Positions 26,806 to 35,408 of a stretch of 39,397 nucleotides of DNA are shown here, one piece after another. Position numbers and translations under genes: made by a program. The stretch comes from Chitinophagaceae bacterium (lineage in GTDB: Bacteria; Bacteroidota; Bacteroidia; Chitinophagales; Chitinophagaceae): positions 1 through 39,397 of the forward strand of contig JADZFY010000233.1 of assembly GCA_020854215.1 (NCBI GenBank), read 5' to 3'. The notes under the pieces are model-generated. The model had not been told where the DNA came from. It saw only the letters and a program-made list of their open reading frames with translations, and searched no databases. Each line of letters opens with the position of its first letter. The first letter of the stretch is position 1.

Positions 26806-28191
26806 ATGCTGAACGTAAGGCTTATTTTTTTATGCGTTTGCATCCTGGCAGGAAGTTATGCCTCGTCGCAGGTTACCAGTATTAATGTAGACTTTGGTAA
26901 AGAACTTGGCCCCATGAAAATGGAACAAATGGCACTGGGGCAGGGCGGACTATCGGAAGAGCCAATGCTGGCCGGTCGCGTAACAGAAATCAGGGCATTG
27001 CACCCCGCTATCATCAGACTCTTTGTTAGCGAATATTATAATGTGCTTCCTCAAAAAGGGAAATATCATTTTACAACACTCGACAGTATGGTGAACAACA
27101 TCCTGCAAACAGGAGCGAAGCCATTCATGAGTTTTTGTTTGAAACCCAAATTGTTTTTTCCGGTAATTGACCAGGATATTGTTGAACCCAATGATTACGC
27201 AGCATGGGAACAGTTCGTTCATGATGTGGTAAAACACTATTTGGATAAAGGAGCCGGTATTACCTATTGGGAAGTAGGTAACGAAGTGGATATTGGCGAA
27301 GACGGCGGTACGCCTTACCGGTTCAAACCCGAGAGTTATGCACGGTATTACAAACATACGGTTGCCGCTATTCTTCGTGCCGATCCTAATGCAAAGGTTG
27401 GCGGGCCGGCGCTGGCGTATTATAAATCGCCTATACTTCCGGAGTTACTCCGTGTTTGCTCGGCAGAAAAAATACCCCTGCATTTTGTTTCTTTTCATCA
27501 TTACAACAACAGCCCTACGGTTATTCGCGGACAAATAGAATATGCAAAAAATCTTGTTGCGCAGTATCCCGGTATAAAAGCGGAAACGATAATGAACGAA
27601 TGGAATGTGGATTTGTTCAATCCTATTCTTGATCCGCGGTTTCAGCCCTGCTATATTGCCGAAACCATCTGGCAAATGAAGGATGCCGGACTGGACTGGT
27701 CATGCTATTATCATATCCGCGACTGGTATGTGTCGTATGAAACATTCTCCCGGATCCACTCGGTTGAGGGCACCGCATTTATGACCCGGTGGTGGAACAG
27801 GCAGACCCAGTTCAGCGGATTGTTTGACTATCAAAACCAGATAAGACCCGCATATTTTACGTTCAAACTGTTGTCGAGAATGGCAGGTAATAAACTGGCG
27901 CTCACCTCTTCCAATGACAGGGTACACGGCTTTGCTACGCACGACACGAAGCTGCGGATGCACAATATGATGCTTTGGAATTTTTCGGATCAGCCGGTAA
28001 CCGTTAACATCAGTCTGAACGATCTGCCAAAAGATATGCGGGTTCGTCATATGGTATTGGATGCAAGTGGTGCCGCCTTAGACGAGAACCAGCGTTTGCG
28101 GCCGGACCCTTTTGTTCAGATCAAAAAAGGCACACAATCGTTAACCTTAAAATTAGAACCGTGGGCGGTACATTACTGGTCGTTGGAGTAG
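26806..28191 (+). CDS. GH39-like clan-A glycoside hydrolase
   Basis: A 461-residue secreted protein with a signal peptide (MLNVRLIFLCVCILAGSYASSQ). The TIM barrel carries YWEVGNEVD with acid/base Glu160 and TIMNEWNVD with nucleophile Glu265. The spacing of about 105 residues and the Asn-Glu motif fit retaining clan-A enzymes, closest in style to GH39 beta-xylosidase/iduronidase-type proteins. A small C-terminal beta domain (about 370-460) ends in LEPWAVHYWSLE. It is 19 bp after the preceding glycosidase. The substrate is unknown; xylosides, uronides and other sugars are all possible. Confidence 0.82.
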   Translation: MLNVRLIFLCVCILAGSYASSQVTSINVDFGKELGPMKMEQMALGQGGLSEEPMLAGRVTEIRALHPAIIRLFVSEYYNVLPQKGKYHFTTLDSMVNNILQTGAKPFMSFCLKPKLFFPVIDQDIVEPNDYAAWEQFVHDVVKHYLDKGAGITYWEVGNEVDIGEDGGTPYRFKPESYARYYKHTVAAILRADPNAKVGGPALAYYKSPILPELLRVCSAEKIPLHFVSFHHYNNSPTVIRGQIEYAKNLVAQYPGIKAETIMNEWNVDLFNPILDPRFQPCYIAETIWQMKDAGLDWSCYYHIRDWYVSYETFSRIHSVEGTAFMTRWWNRQTQFSGLFDYQNQIRPAYFTFKLLSRMAGNKLALTSSNDRVHGFATHDTKLRMHNMMLWNFSDQPVTVNISLNDLPKDMRVRHMVLDASGAALDENQRLRPDPFVQIKKGTQSLTLKLEPWAVHYWSLE

Positions 28192-28280
28192 CTGTTATTT
28201 GGGCAAATAAAAATTATGAATTTGTTTAATTGTTTTGAAATCCGAACTTGGTTGAATGGACTTTGTTTTTTCTTTAAACC

Positions 28281-28317
28281 GCAGAGAACGCAAAGCAGAC
28301 CGCAAAGGAGCGCAAAG
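28281..28317. repeat. CGCAAAG-type short repeat in the 180-bp gap before the amidohydrolase gene
   Basis: CGCAAAG occurs at 28289-28295, 28301-28307 and 28311-28317 after GCAGAGAA. The surroundings (28276-28350) have no coding sense. It resembles the low-complexity CGCAGAG/CGCAAAG intergenic repeats known to me from Bacteroidota (not searched). It splits the otherwise tight gene run, and I see no convincing promoter or terminator in it. Confidence 0.5.
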
Positions 28318-28371
28318 AAATCCCTGGGGAGCTTTGCCTTCGCCGGGGTGTAATTAAATTGAAAGAGGTTT

Positions 28372-29229
28372 ATGACAATTGATATCCATACACATGTTTT
28401 TGATGCGGCGCAGCATTTTGGGCCAAAGCTCAATGCCGACCTGGTACGGTGTGGCGTTGATCCCGCTGTATGGGGAAACGTGGAAGAACGGCATCTGGAA
28501 ACGACAAAATCTGCGGATGTAGCCGTAGTGTTCGGATTACAGGCATCAGCAACAGATTGGAATATTCCTAACGAAATGGTTGCGGCGCATGTAGCAAAAG
28601 CTCCTGAGAGATTATTGTTTTTTGCATCTGTTGATCCGCTTAGTCCCCACTATATGGATGAACTGGAAAAATGCCACCGCCATCTGGGTGCAGTGGGAGT
28701 TAAACTGGCGCCGTTGTATCAAAATGTACACCCGCAGGATAAAAGGTATTATGAAATATACGCGTACTGTCAACAGCATGGATTGCCTGTACTTTTTCAT
28801 GCAGGTACTTCATTCGTAAGCGGTACGCCGCTTGACTATTCGCGCCCGGTTCATTTTGATGCCGTTGCGGTTGATTTTCCTGATTTGAAAATGGTACTTG
28901 CCCACCTCGGTCATCCCTGGGAAGGTGAAACCATTTCGGTAATTCGCCGGCATGCCAATGTATATGCCGATATATCCGCTTTGTATTACCGCCCCTGGCA
29001 ATTTTATAATTCCATGCGTTTGCTGATAGAGTATAAAGCGCAGCACAAAGTATTGTTTGGCTCTGATTTTCCTTTCACAACCACCGGCGATTCTCTAAAA
29101 AATATAAGGCTATTGAATAGCGTAACCGGAAAAAGTGGTTTACCCGAAGTTCCGTCATCGGTAATTGAAGAAATTATTCATCGCGACGCGTTGCGTTTGC
29201 TAAACCTTCCCAACCCTTTGCAAAAGTGA
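28372..29229 (+). CDS. Amidohydrolase-2 family protein, lactonase candidate
   Basis: A 285-residue TIM-barrel metal hydrolase without a signal peptide. DIHTH gives His6 and His8, GVKLAP gives Lys111, LFHAG gives His143, LAHLGHPW gives His178 and His181, and GSDFPF gives Asp232, the usual ligand series of the ACMSD/amidohydrolase-2 group. That group includes sugar lactonases such as L-fucono-1,5-lactonase as well as decarboxylases. Followed by an alcohol dehydrogenase and a sugar-acid dehydratase, lactone opening is the most natural role (inference). The purine-rich GAAAGAGG a few bases before the ATG is an unusually good Shine-Dalgarno for this genome. The next gene overlaps it by 4 bp (GTGA). 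Confidence 0.85.
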   Translation: MTIDIHTHVFDAAQHFGPKLNADLVRCGVDPAVWGNVEERHLETTKSADVAVVFGLQASATDWNIPNEMVAAHVAKAPERLLFFASVDPLSPHYMDELEKCHRHLGAVGVKLAPLYQNVHPQDKRYYEIYAYCQQHGLPVLFHAGTSFVSGTPLDYSRPVHFDAVAVDFPDLKMVLAHLGHPWEGETISVIRRHANVYADISALYYRPWQFYNSMRLLIEYKAQHKVLFGSDFPFTTTGDSLKNIRLLNSVTGKSGLPEVPSSVIEEIIHRDALRLLNLPNPLQK

Positions 29230-30221
29230 GTACAGTTCCACCATATATGCAGGCATTGCAATTGCAGGGAATTGACCGGCTGGTGCAGGTTTCTGTTCCG
29301 GTACCCGTTCCCTCAGATGATGAAGTATTGATTCAAACAAAAACAGCTACAATTTGTACTTCAGATCTTCACGATATCCAAAGCAACCCATTTGGAATTG
29401 CGTATCCGCGTGTAATGGGTCATGAGGGCGCTGGTGTTATTGTTCAATGTGGCGCTAAGGTTAAAGCGTTACAACCCGGCGACAGGGTTGCCGCTCATCC
29501 CGTTATTCCCTGTAGTGTTTGTGAAGAATGTTTGCGGGGTTTGGAACATTTGTGTTCCAATATGGGTCATTTGGGAATTGACCGCGATGGCTGTTTTGCC
29601 GAATATTTTGTATTGCGGGCGGATAGGGTAAGAAAAATTCCTGCGGATATGCCTTATGCAACAGGAGCTTTGCTGGAGCCGGTGTCCGTTTGCCTGGAAG
29701 CGGTTGCACGTGCCGGAAATTTGAAGGATAAAAAGGTATTGATTGTTGGCGATGGTCCTTTTGGAAATATTATCGCCCGCCTGGCGGTAAAGGCTGGCGC
29801 CGGTTGTACAATGGTTGTCGGTCGCACGCCGTTTCGGCTGCAAATGATTCCCGGGGTGGAAATTGTAGATAAGACGCCTGACAGGTCTGTTGATATTGCA
29901 ATACTGGCGGTAGGAAACTCGGATGCAGCAAACACCTGTATGAAAGCATTGCGGCCGCGTGGCAGGATGGTAGTATTCAGTGCGGTGCATCAACCGGTAC
30001 CCGTTGATCTTTTCAGCGTTCATGTGCTGGAACTGGAAATTGCAGGCGCATGTAATGATGAAAATAAAATAGACGAGGCGTTGCAATGCCTGGGAGAGAA
30101 AGGTTTGGAATTGCAGGATATTATTACGCATCAAATTTCGTTTGATCGTTGGGAGGAGGCATTTGATATGGCACGCAATGGTCACGGCAGGGCACTAAAA
30201 GTTGCCCTGATATTTCAATAA
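29226..30221 (+). CDS. Zinc-dependent medium-chain alcohol/polyol dehydrogenase
   Basis: A 331-residue MDR protein. Catalytic-zinc residues are Cys44 (TICTSDLH) and His66-Glu67 (GHEGAG), probably with Glu151. The structural-zinc loop PCSVCEECLRGLEHLC carries four Cys (96, 99, 102, 110). The nucleotide-binding turn GDGPFG lies near 175-180. Family members oxidise polyols, sugars or alcohols with NAD(P). The GTG at 29226 overlaps the previous stop, suggesting coupling; ATG 29247 (MQALQLQG) is a plausible alternative nearer the usual family start. Between a lactonase candidate and a dehydratase, it may oxidise a free sugar to its lactone (inference). Confidence 0.9.
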   Translation: MSTVPPYMQALQLQGIDRLVQVSVPVPVPSDDEVLIQTKTATICTSDLHDIQSNPFGIAYPRVMGHEGAGVIVQCGAKVKALQPGDRVAAHPVIPCSVCEECLRGLEHLCSNMGHLGIDRDGCFAEYFVLRADRVRKIPADMPYATGALLEPVSVCLEAVARAGNLKDKKVLIVGDGPFGNIIARLAVKAGAGCTMVVGRTPFRLQMIPGVEIVDKTPDRSVDIAILAVGNSDAANTCMKALRPRGRMVVFSAVHQPVPVDLFSVHVLELEIAGACNDENKIDEALQCLGEKGLELQDIITHQISFDRWEEAFDMARNGHGRALKVALIFQ

Positions 30222-30241
30222 ATAAGTGTAGAAGTATTTAT

Positions 30242-31393
30242 ATGAAGATTTCCAATGTAGAAGCATTTATTCTCCAGTCGCCTTTTGAAATTACAAACCC
30301 GGCGGGAAGTGATGAAGCGCGTGGTGTAAAGCATTGTTTATTGATTAAGGTAAGTACGGATGAAGGAATCACAGGATGGTCGGATGTGGAAACGTCTCCC
30401 CATGTAGGCGAAGCTGTAGTAAATGCGCCGGAGAGCGGCGCAGGCATGTTTGAAGGATTGAAAGCATTGGTTATGGGAGAAGACCCTTTTGATGTTGAAA
30501 GGCTATGGGATAAGATTTACAAAGGCACCATCTATTTTGGAAGAAGAGGAGTGGCCATGCAGGTACTGTCCGGTTTTGATATAGCCTGTCATGATATTAT
30601 TGGCAAAGCCATCAACCGGCCCGTGTATAAAATATTGGGCGGTGCAAGAAGAGACAAAATTCGTGCGTATGCTTCCACTCTTTTTCGGCCAACAACCGAT
30701 GCTATGAAGGCGGCCTGTGAATATTATAGGCAGCGCGGTTTTACGGCAGTTAAGTTCGGATGGGGTGTATTTGGACAAAATACAAAACAGGATATAAAAT
30801 TAGTGGCAGCGGCAAGAGAAGCGCTGGGGCCTGAGATTGAGTTAATGATTGATGCCGGGTGGATGGTGAACCGGAGCTCCTATGATGCTATTGAATTGTG
30901 CCGTGCGTTGGAACCTTATAATATTTTTTGGCTGGAAGATTTTTTACACCCCGAATCGTATCAGGGTTACAGGAAGGTAAAAGAAGCCGGTGTAAAAACA
31001 CGCATTGCAGCAGGTGAACAGGAAGCAACCGCCTGGGGCTTCCGGCAACTGATCGTTGAGGGCGGTGTAGATGTAGTACAGCCGGATCTTTCACGATGTG
31101 GTGGATTTACCCAGGCAAGGAAAATTATGTGGGAGGCAGAACATGCAGGCGTGGATGTTTGTCCCCATGCATGGCTCACGGATTTATTAACAGCCGCCAG
31201 CCTGCACCTGAATGCTGTTTTGCCCCGCTCCTTATTTCTTGAATACAATGTGAGTGACAACCCGATGCTGAGGGAACTGATTCAAAACCCGGTTCAGATG
31301 GACGCACAAGGGTACATTCCTGTTCCCCAGGGTGCAGGTTTGGGTATTGACATAAATGAAGACGCGATCAAACACTTTTGTATAAATCGATGA
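30242..31393 (+). CDS. Enolase-superfamily (MR/MLE) sugar-acid dehydratase, copy 2
   Basis: A 383-residue paralogue of the dehydratase at 9428-10549. Candidate residues are Lys171 (TAVKFGWG), metal ligands Asp204, Glu232 and Glu259 (MIDAGWM, WLEDF, AGEQE), His309 (CPHAW) and Glu334 (FLEYN). The shared KFGWG and VVQPD(M/L)SRCGG blocks show common descent. The substrate-facing segments differ: MIDIGKRY versus MIDAGWM, and LEEPLPAED versus LEDFLHPES. So the two probably act on different sugar acids. It follows the ADH by 20 bp and precedes the second RraA gene by 76 bp. Confidence 0.9.
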   Translation: MKISNVEAFILQSPFEITNPAGSDEARGVKHCLLIKVSTDEGITGWSDVETSPHVGEAVVNAPESGAGMFEGLKALVMGEDPFDVERLWDKIYKGTIYFGRRGVAMQVLSGFDIACHDIIGKAINRPVYKILGGARRDKIRAYASTLFRPTTDAMKAACEYYRQRGFTAVKFGWGVFGQNTKQDIKLVAAAREALGPEIELMIDAGWMVNRSSYDAIELCRALEPYNIFWLEDFLHPESYQGYRKVKEAGVKTRIAAGEQEATAWGFRQLIVEGGVDVVQPDLSRCGGFTQARKIMWEAEHAGVDVCPHAWLTDLLTAASLHLNAVLPRSLFLEYNVSDNPMLRELIQNPVQMDAQGYIPVPQGAGLGIDINEDAIKHFCINR

Positions 31394-31469
31394 TGAAAAT
31401 ATGCCGGAAGTTTACTTGTTACCCGGCAGTTGGTACACCATGAAATAACAAAACAAATAATATTTTAAC

Positions 31470-32150
31470 ATGGAAACAAAAACCAGACTTTACACCGACG
31501 AAGAGAAATTTAAATGGATTAAGGAGAACTTATATGTGGCCATTGTTTGTGATGTATTGGATATCCTTGGATACCGGAACCAGGCGATGCACCAGCGATT
31601 AAGACCGCTTGACGGGGAAAACTGCGTAATGGTGGGACGGGCAAGGACCTACCGTTGGATGGAAACGGACTATATTGAAGAGGATGCTTATAGTCTGGAG
31701 ATTGAGGCCGTGGACTCACTCACAAAGGGAGATGTGGTCGTACATTCTACAGACTATGCAGGTACCAATGCACCCTGGGGGGAATTGATGAGTACCATCG
31801 CCAAACGAAACGGTGCGGTGGGTTGTATCTGCGACAGTATGATCCGGGATTGCAAAAAAATTATGCACATGAAGTTTCCTGTTTTCTATGGAGGCATTCG
31901 CCCGTTAGACAGCCTTGGCAGAGGACGGGTGATGGCCTATGATGTGCCTGTGCGCTGTGGTGAGGTGGTGGTAAACCCCGGCGAACTGGTATTCTCCGAC
32001 TTTGATGGTGTGGTGGTTGTGCCCCGCGAAATAGAAGACAAAGTGCTTCACATGGCTTTTGAAAAAGTGTCTAAGGAAAATCAGTCGAGAACAGACTTGC
32101 TAAATGGTGATTCTCTGCGGGTTGTATATGATCGTTATGGCGTACTTTAA
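31470..32150 (+). CDS. RraA family protein, probable class II aldolase-like enzyme (copy 2)
   Basis: A 226-residue paralogue of the RraA protein at 6933-7571. GYRNQAMHQRLRPL and GTNAPWGELMST are identical between them, and Arg126-Asp127 (CDSMIRD) is the putative catalytic/metal pair. It has a longer N terminus (METKTRLYTDEEKFKWIKE) than copy 1, which is the usual length for the family. It sits directly after dehydratase 2 and 13 bp before the PIG-L gene, so it likely cleaves the product of dehydratase 2 (inference). The two RraA proteins are more alike than the two dehydratases, which suggests similar keto-acid substrates. Confidence 0.86.
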   Translation: METKTRLYTDEEKFKWIKENLYVAIVCDVLDILGYRNQAMHQRLRPLDGENCVMVGRARTYRWMETDYIEEDAYSLEIEAVDSLTKGDVVVHSTDYAGTNAPWGELMSTIAKRNGAVGCICDSMIRDCKKIMHMKFPVFYGGIRPLDSLGRGRVMAYDVPVRCGEVVVNPGELVFSDFDGVVVVPREIEDKVLHMAFEKVSKENQSRTDLLNGDSLRVVYDRYGVL

Positions 32151-32163
32151 TCAATAATACAGT

Positions 32164-32871
32164 ATGAATATTCTTTGTGTAGTTGCTCACCCGGATGATA
32201 CGGAAATTCTTTGTGCAGGTACACTTATCCGTTATGCAAAAGAAGGGCATCAGGTTACTATAGCAGTATTTACGGATGGCAGCATGGGAGATGCCGTAAT
32301 AGTTCCTGATAAACTGGGAAAGATACGGGAAGCTGAAACCCGTGCTGCAGCGGCAATTATTGGTGCAAAGGTAATTTGGGGAGGCGTGATGGATGAGCAC
32401 GTATTCCCCGACCGGGAACAAAGACTCATTATGATTGATATACTAAGGGAAGCAGACCCGGATATTATTTTCACCCACTCGCCTAACGATTACCATCCCG
32501 ATCACCGGTATGTGGAACAACTGGTTTTTGACGCGTATTTTCAAAAAGGACTGCCGCATATCCCCAATCAAACCTTACCCGCCTGCCGCTTTGGTCAATC
32601 GCAATTATATTTTATGGATAATCTTGGAGGAATAGGCTTTTCACCAACGGAATATGTTGACATTACGGAAGTATTTGAAATAAAGAAGCAAATGCTGGCT
32701 TGCCATAGCAGCCAGTTTGAAGCCATGCGCGATTTGGCCAATACCAATTTGTTCGATATGATAGAAGTGCAGGCGCGGTTCAGGGGATTGGCTGCAGGCT
32801 GCAGATACGCAGAAGGATTTACCCGTATGGATGCATTTCAGCGGGGACTAACAAGCCGGGTTTTACCATGA
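32164..32871 (+). CDS. PIG-L family deacetylase, cytoplasmic (copy 2)
   Basis: A 235-residue PIG-L/LmbE protein. Metal motif AHPDD is at 8-12 and the second motif YHPDH at 110-114. The protein starts directly at the first beta strand (MNILCVVAHPDD) and has no signal peptide, so it is cytoplasmic. The BshB-like and N-acetylglucosaminyl deacetylases have this size and motif set. It overlaps the DUF4380 gene by 4 bp (ATGA), implying coupled translation. With the secreted copy 1 it points to an acetylated sugar in the pathway (inference). Confidence 0.9.
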   Translation: MNILCVVAHPDDTEILCAGTLIRYAKEGHQVTIAVFTDGSMGDAVIVPDKLGKIREAETRAAAAIIGAKVIWGGVMDEHVFPDREQRLIMIDILREADPDIIFTHSPNDYHPDHRYVEQLVFDAYFQKGLPHIPNQTLPACRFGQSQLYFMDNLGGIGFSPTEYVDITEVFEIKKQMLACHSSQFEAMRDLANTNLFDMIEVQARFRGLAAGCRYAEGFTRMDAFQRGLTSRVLP

Positions 32872-33665
32872 ATTTTACCTTCATCAAATGGAAGAACCGG
32901 GATGCGGTAAAATGCAGCCTTAATCAATACGAATTGATAGCAGGCATATCCGCTGGTCCCCGCATACTTTCGGTTAGTCATGAAGGTGGTAATAATCTTT
33001 TATACGAAGACGATACGGATTTTAGTGTAGGAGAATGGCGTATTTACGGTGGCCACCGGTTTACCGTAGCACCTGAAAGTGCTGATAGTTATTACCCGGA
33101 TAACGAACCCTGTGATTTTAAAGTTATGGAATCAAAATTGCTGATCTCAGCTAAGCAAAGGTCAAATGGGATCCGGCTTTCTTTAGAAATAAGTAAAACA
33201 TCTGACAAAAAAGGATTTGAAATACAGCATATCCTTGAGAATAACGGAAAAGAAGAATGGTGGGGAGCCTTGTGGGCTATAACCTGTGTTCCCCGTTCGG
33301 CGCGGATATTTGCTTCCTGTACTACTGATCGCATTCATTACTGGCCCGGAACCGATCCTGCTCAATGGCAACAGGTAAATAATCAGCTAACGGTAAATGC
33401 CGGAAATTTCAGAGGGAAAATCGGCTGGCACAGCCAACATCCGGTATTAACTGCCATTCAGCAACAGGGAACATTGGTTATTGACAGCCCGGATTTATCT
33501 ATTCCCGAAGCATGTGTTGATAACGGTAGTAATACAGAATTGTTTGTTTGCGCAGCGTATGCTGAACTGGAGACTTTGAGTGAAAGTGTATTGGTAGCAG
33601 CAGGCGAATCTGCCAGCCACATGCAACGCTGGCGATTGCAGCCATCGTTATACTCACATGCTTAA
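32868..33665 (+). CDS. DUF4380-like protein, galactose-mutarotase-like (copy 2)
   Basis: A 265-residue paralogue of the protein at 10643-11566, sharing GPRI and the block WRIYGGHR, then APES and a YYPDNEP segment. It is about 40 residues shorter, mainly in the C-terminal half, where copy 1 has an EPYGEGDDFLL loop. It has no signal peptide. The start codon overlaps the PIG-L stop (ATGA). Position beside deacetylase, aldolase and dehydratase supports a role in sugar handling, perhaps as an epimerase or mutarotase. No catalytic residue is assigned with certainty. Confidence 0.75.
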   Translation: MNFTFIKWKNRDAVKCSLNQYELIAGISAGPRILSVSHEGGNNLLYEDDTDFSVGEWRIYGGHRFTVAPESADSYYPDNEPCDFKVMESKLLISAKQRSNGIRLSLEISKTSDKKGFEIQHILENNGKEEWWGALWAITCVPRSARIFASCTTDRIHYWPGTDPAQWQQVNNQLTVNAGNFRGKIGWHSQHPVLTAIQQQGTLVIDSPDLSIPEACVDNGSNTELFVCAAYAELETLSESVLVAAGESASHMQRWRLQPSLYSHA

Positions 33666-33803
33666 CGAATACGCAATTGATTGTGATGTGCCGTATCCTT
33701 TTATGGGAAGTGAGGGGAGAGCAATAAAAGATTTTTTCATTTTGCCTTTTTACCTTTCACCAAAAATCAGCTTTATAACACTTAATAGCTTATCAGTATT
33801 CTT

Positions 33804-35408
33804 ATGGAAAATTTTCATCTTTCACTGGCAGATATACTGATCATTGTTGGAGAAACATTGCTGGTAGTTGTTATTGGATTAATGGCAGCAAGGAAGGTTA
33901 AGCGAACTACAGAAGGCTATTTTCTGGCATCCGGCAATATGCCCTGGTACCTCATTGGCGCCGCATTCGTATCCACCTCTGTATCGAGTGAACAAATTGT
34001 AGGTACTATGGGCGCAGCTTACAAAGGGGGGCTGGCAATTGCCAACTGGGAATGGTGGGTATTACCTACGTATTTACTGATGATGATCTTTTTTATTCCC
34101 ATGTATTTGCGAAATAAAATAATGACGGTACCCGAGTTGTTAAACCGGCGTTTTGGGCCCGCCTGCGGCGCTATTTATAGTTTTGTAATACTAATTGGTT
34201 ATGTTTTTGTTTTCCTTCCACCCGTTATATATGGCGGCAGCATAACACTGAGTGAGCTAACCGGGTGGAATCAGGGTTATGTAATGGCCGGTATTGTGCT
34301 GGTAACAGCCAGTTATACATTATTGGGCGGATTAAGCTCTGTAATGTGGACGGATGCCATTCAGTGTGTGATGCTGATAGGAGGGGGAGTGATATTTTAT
34401 TTTGTGGCATTGGATAAAATTCCCGGTGGCTGGGATGCCATGGTTGCTGCGGCGCCGGAACGCTTTCATCTGTACCAGCCTCCCGGTGATTCCGAAGCGC
34501 CGTTTGCCGGGCTTATCCTCGCATCATTTGGTGTATTTTTATTTTATCAGTCTTCTAACCAGGTTATGATCCAGCGCATTCTTTCTGCCCGCAGTACCTG
34601 GGATGGTATGATGGGACTTATTTTTTCGGGGTTCATTAATATTGTGCGGCCATTAGTAACCTGCCTGCTCGGTTTAATTGTATATCATTGGTTAGATATT
34701 ATGCAACAGGGACCTTCCTTATTACCCGATAACCAGGATAGAGCATTTCCTGTAGCGCTGGAACTTTTTGCGCCATCCGGATTGAAAGGGGTTATTCTGG
34801 CCGGTTTTTTTGCAGCGGTAATGTCCACCGTAAGTGCGCTCTCTAATTCTGTAGCTACTATTTTTTCTCTGGATGTGTACAAAAAGTTTATCCGTAAAAA
34901 TGCTCAGGACAGGGAACTGATAATTACGGGGCAGGTTTCTGGCGGCACTGCATTGTTGATATCTTCTTTGGTGGCCCCTTTAGTGGGGAGAATTGGATTG
35001 TTCAAATATTTTCAAACGGGGGTTACCTATATGGCCACTCCGTTTATTTCCGTATTGCTAATGGGTATTTTCTGGAGAAGAACCAGCTATACCGGCGCTA
35101 TTGCAGGGCTAATTGGCGGTGTGTTTATTCAGATCGGACTTGCCGTTTCTTTATTAGCGGCGGATATACAGCTTCATTGGTTATATGTTGGGGCAATTGC
35201 ACAGGCTTTAACTATGCTGCTGATTGCCGTAGTTTCATTGAACTCCACCCCACCAGCGGATGAACAGGTAAAGCCTTTTTTATGGAGATTGTCATGGCTA
35301 CGTACATTGGAAGACGGTGCAAAAAAACGACCCTGGTGGCAAAGTATTAAACTATGGCTGGCATTGTATACAATAGCGTGGTGTTATATCTACTGGAAAT
35401 TTTGGTAA
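33804..35408 (+). CDS. Sodium:solute symporter (SSS/SGLT family)
   Basis: A 534-residue inner-membrane protein with about 13-14 hydrophobic helices. EGYFLASGNMPWYLIGAAFVSTSVSSEQIVGTMGAAYKGG near residues 33-72 is the characteristic SSS opening (TM1-TM2). A further family-like segment is YTLLGGLSSVMWTDAIQ near 171-187. Bacteroidota SSS proteins in such loci usually import sugars or sugar acids with sodium. It is last in the run, 138 bp after DUF4380 copy 2. The short ORF at 33658-33840 overlapping its start is treated as spurious. It would move the monosaccharide released in the periplasm into the cytoplasm (inference). Confidence 0.93.
   Translation: MENFHLSLADILIIVGETLLVVVIGLMAARKVKRTTEGYFLASGNMPWYLIGAAFVSTSVSSEQIVGTMGAAYKGGLAIANWEWWVLPTYLLMMIFFIPMYLRNKIMTVPELLNRRFGPACGAIYSFVILIGYVFVFLPPVIYGGSITLSELTGWNQGYVMAGIVLVTASYTLLGGLSSVMWTDAIQCVMLIGGGVIFYFVALDKIPGGWDAMVAAAPERFHLYQPPGDSEAPFAGLILASFGVFLFYQSSNQVMIQRILSARSTWDGMMGLIFSGFINIVRPLVTCLLGLIVYHWLDIMQQGPSLLPDNQDRAFPVALELFAPSGLKGVILAGFFAAVMSTVSALSNSVATIFSLDVYKKFIRKNAQDRELIITGQVSGGTALLISSLVAPLVGRIGLFKYFQTGVTYMATPFISVLLMGIFWRRTSYTGAIAGLIGGVFIQIGLAVSLLAADIQLHWLYVGAIAQALTMLLIAVVSLNSTPPADEQVKPFLWRLSWLRTLEDGAKKRPWWQSIKLWLALYTIAWCYIYWKFW

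Noticed and set aside
29469-30185. 238-residue minus-strand ORF opposite the alcohol dehydrogenase
   Set aside because: Shadow of a well-supported MDR gene; low-complexity composition without motifs.
9428-31393. Naming the pathway as L-fucose or L-rhamnose catabolism
   Set aside because: The enzyme classes match such routes, but specificity in the enolase, SDR, ADH and amidohydrolase families cannot be read from these motifs.
33658-33840. 60-residue ORF before the SSS gene
   Set aside because: Overlaps the symporter start in another frame and the end of the DUF4380 gene; no features.
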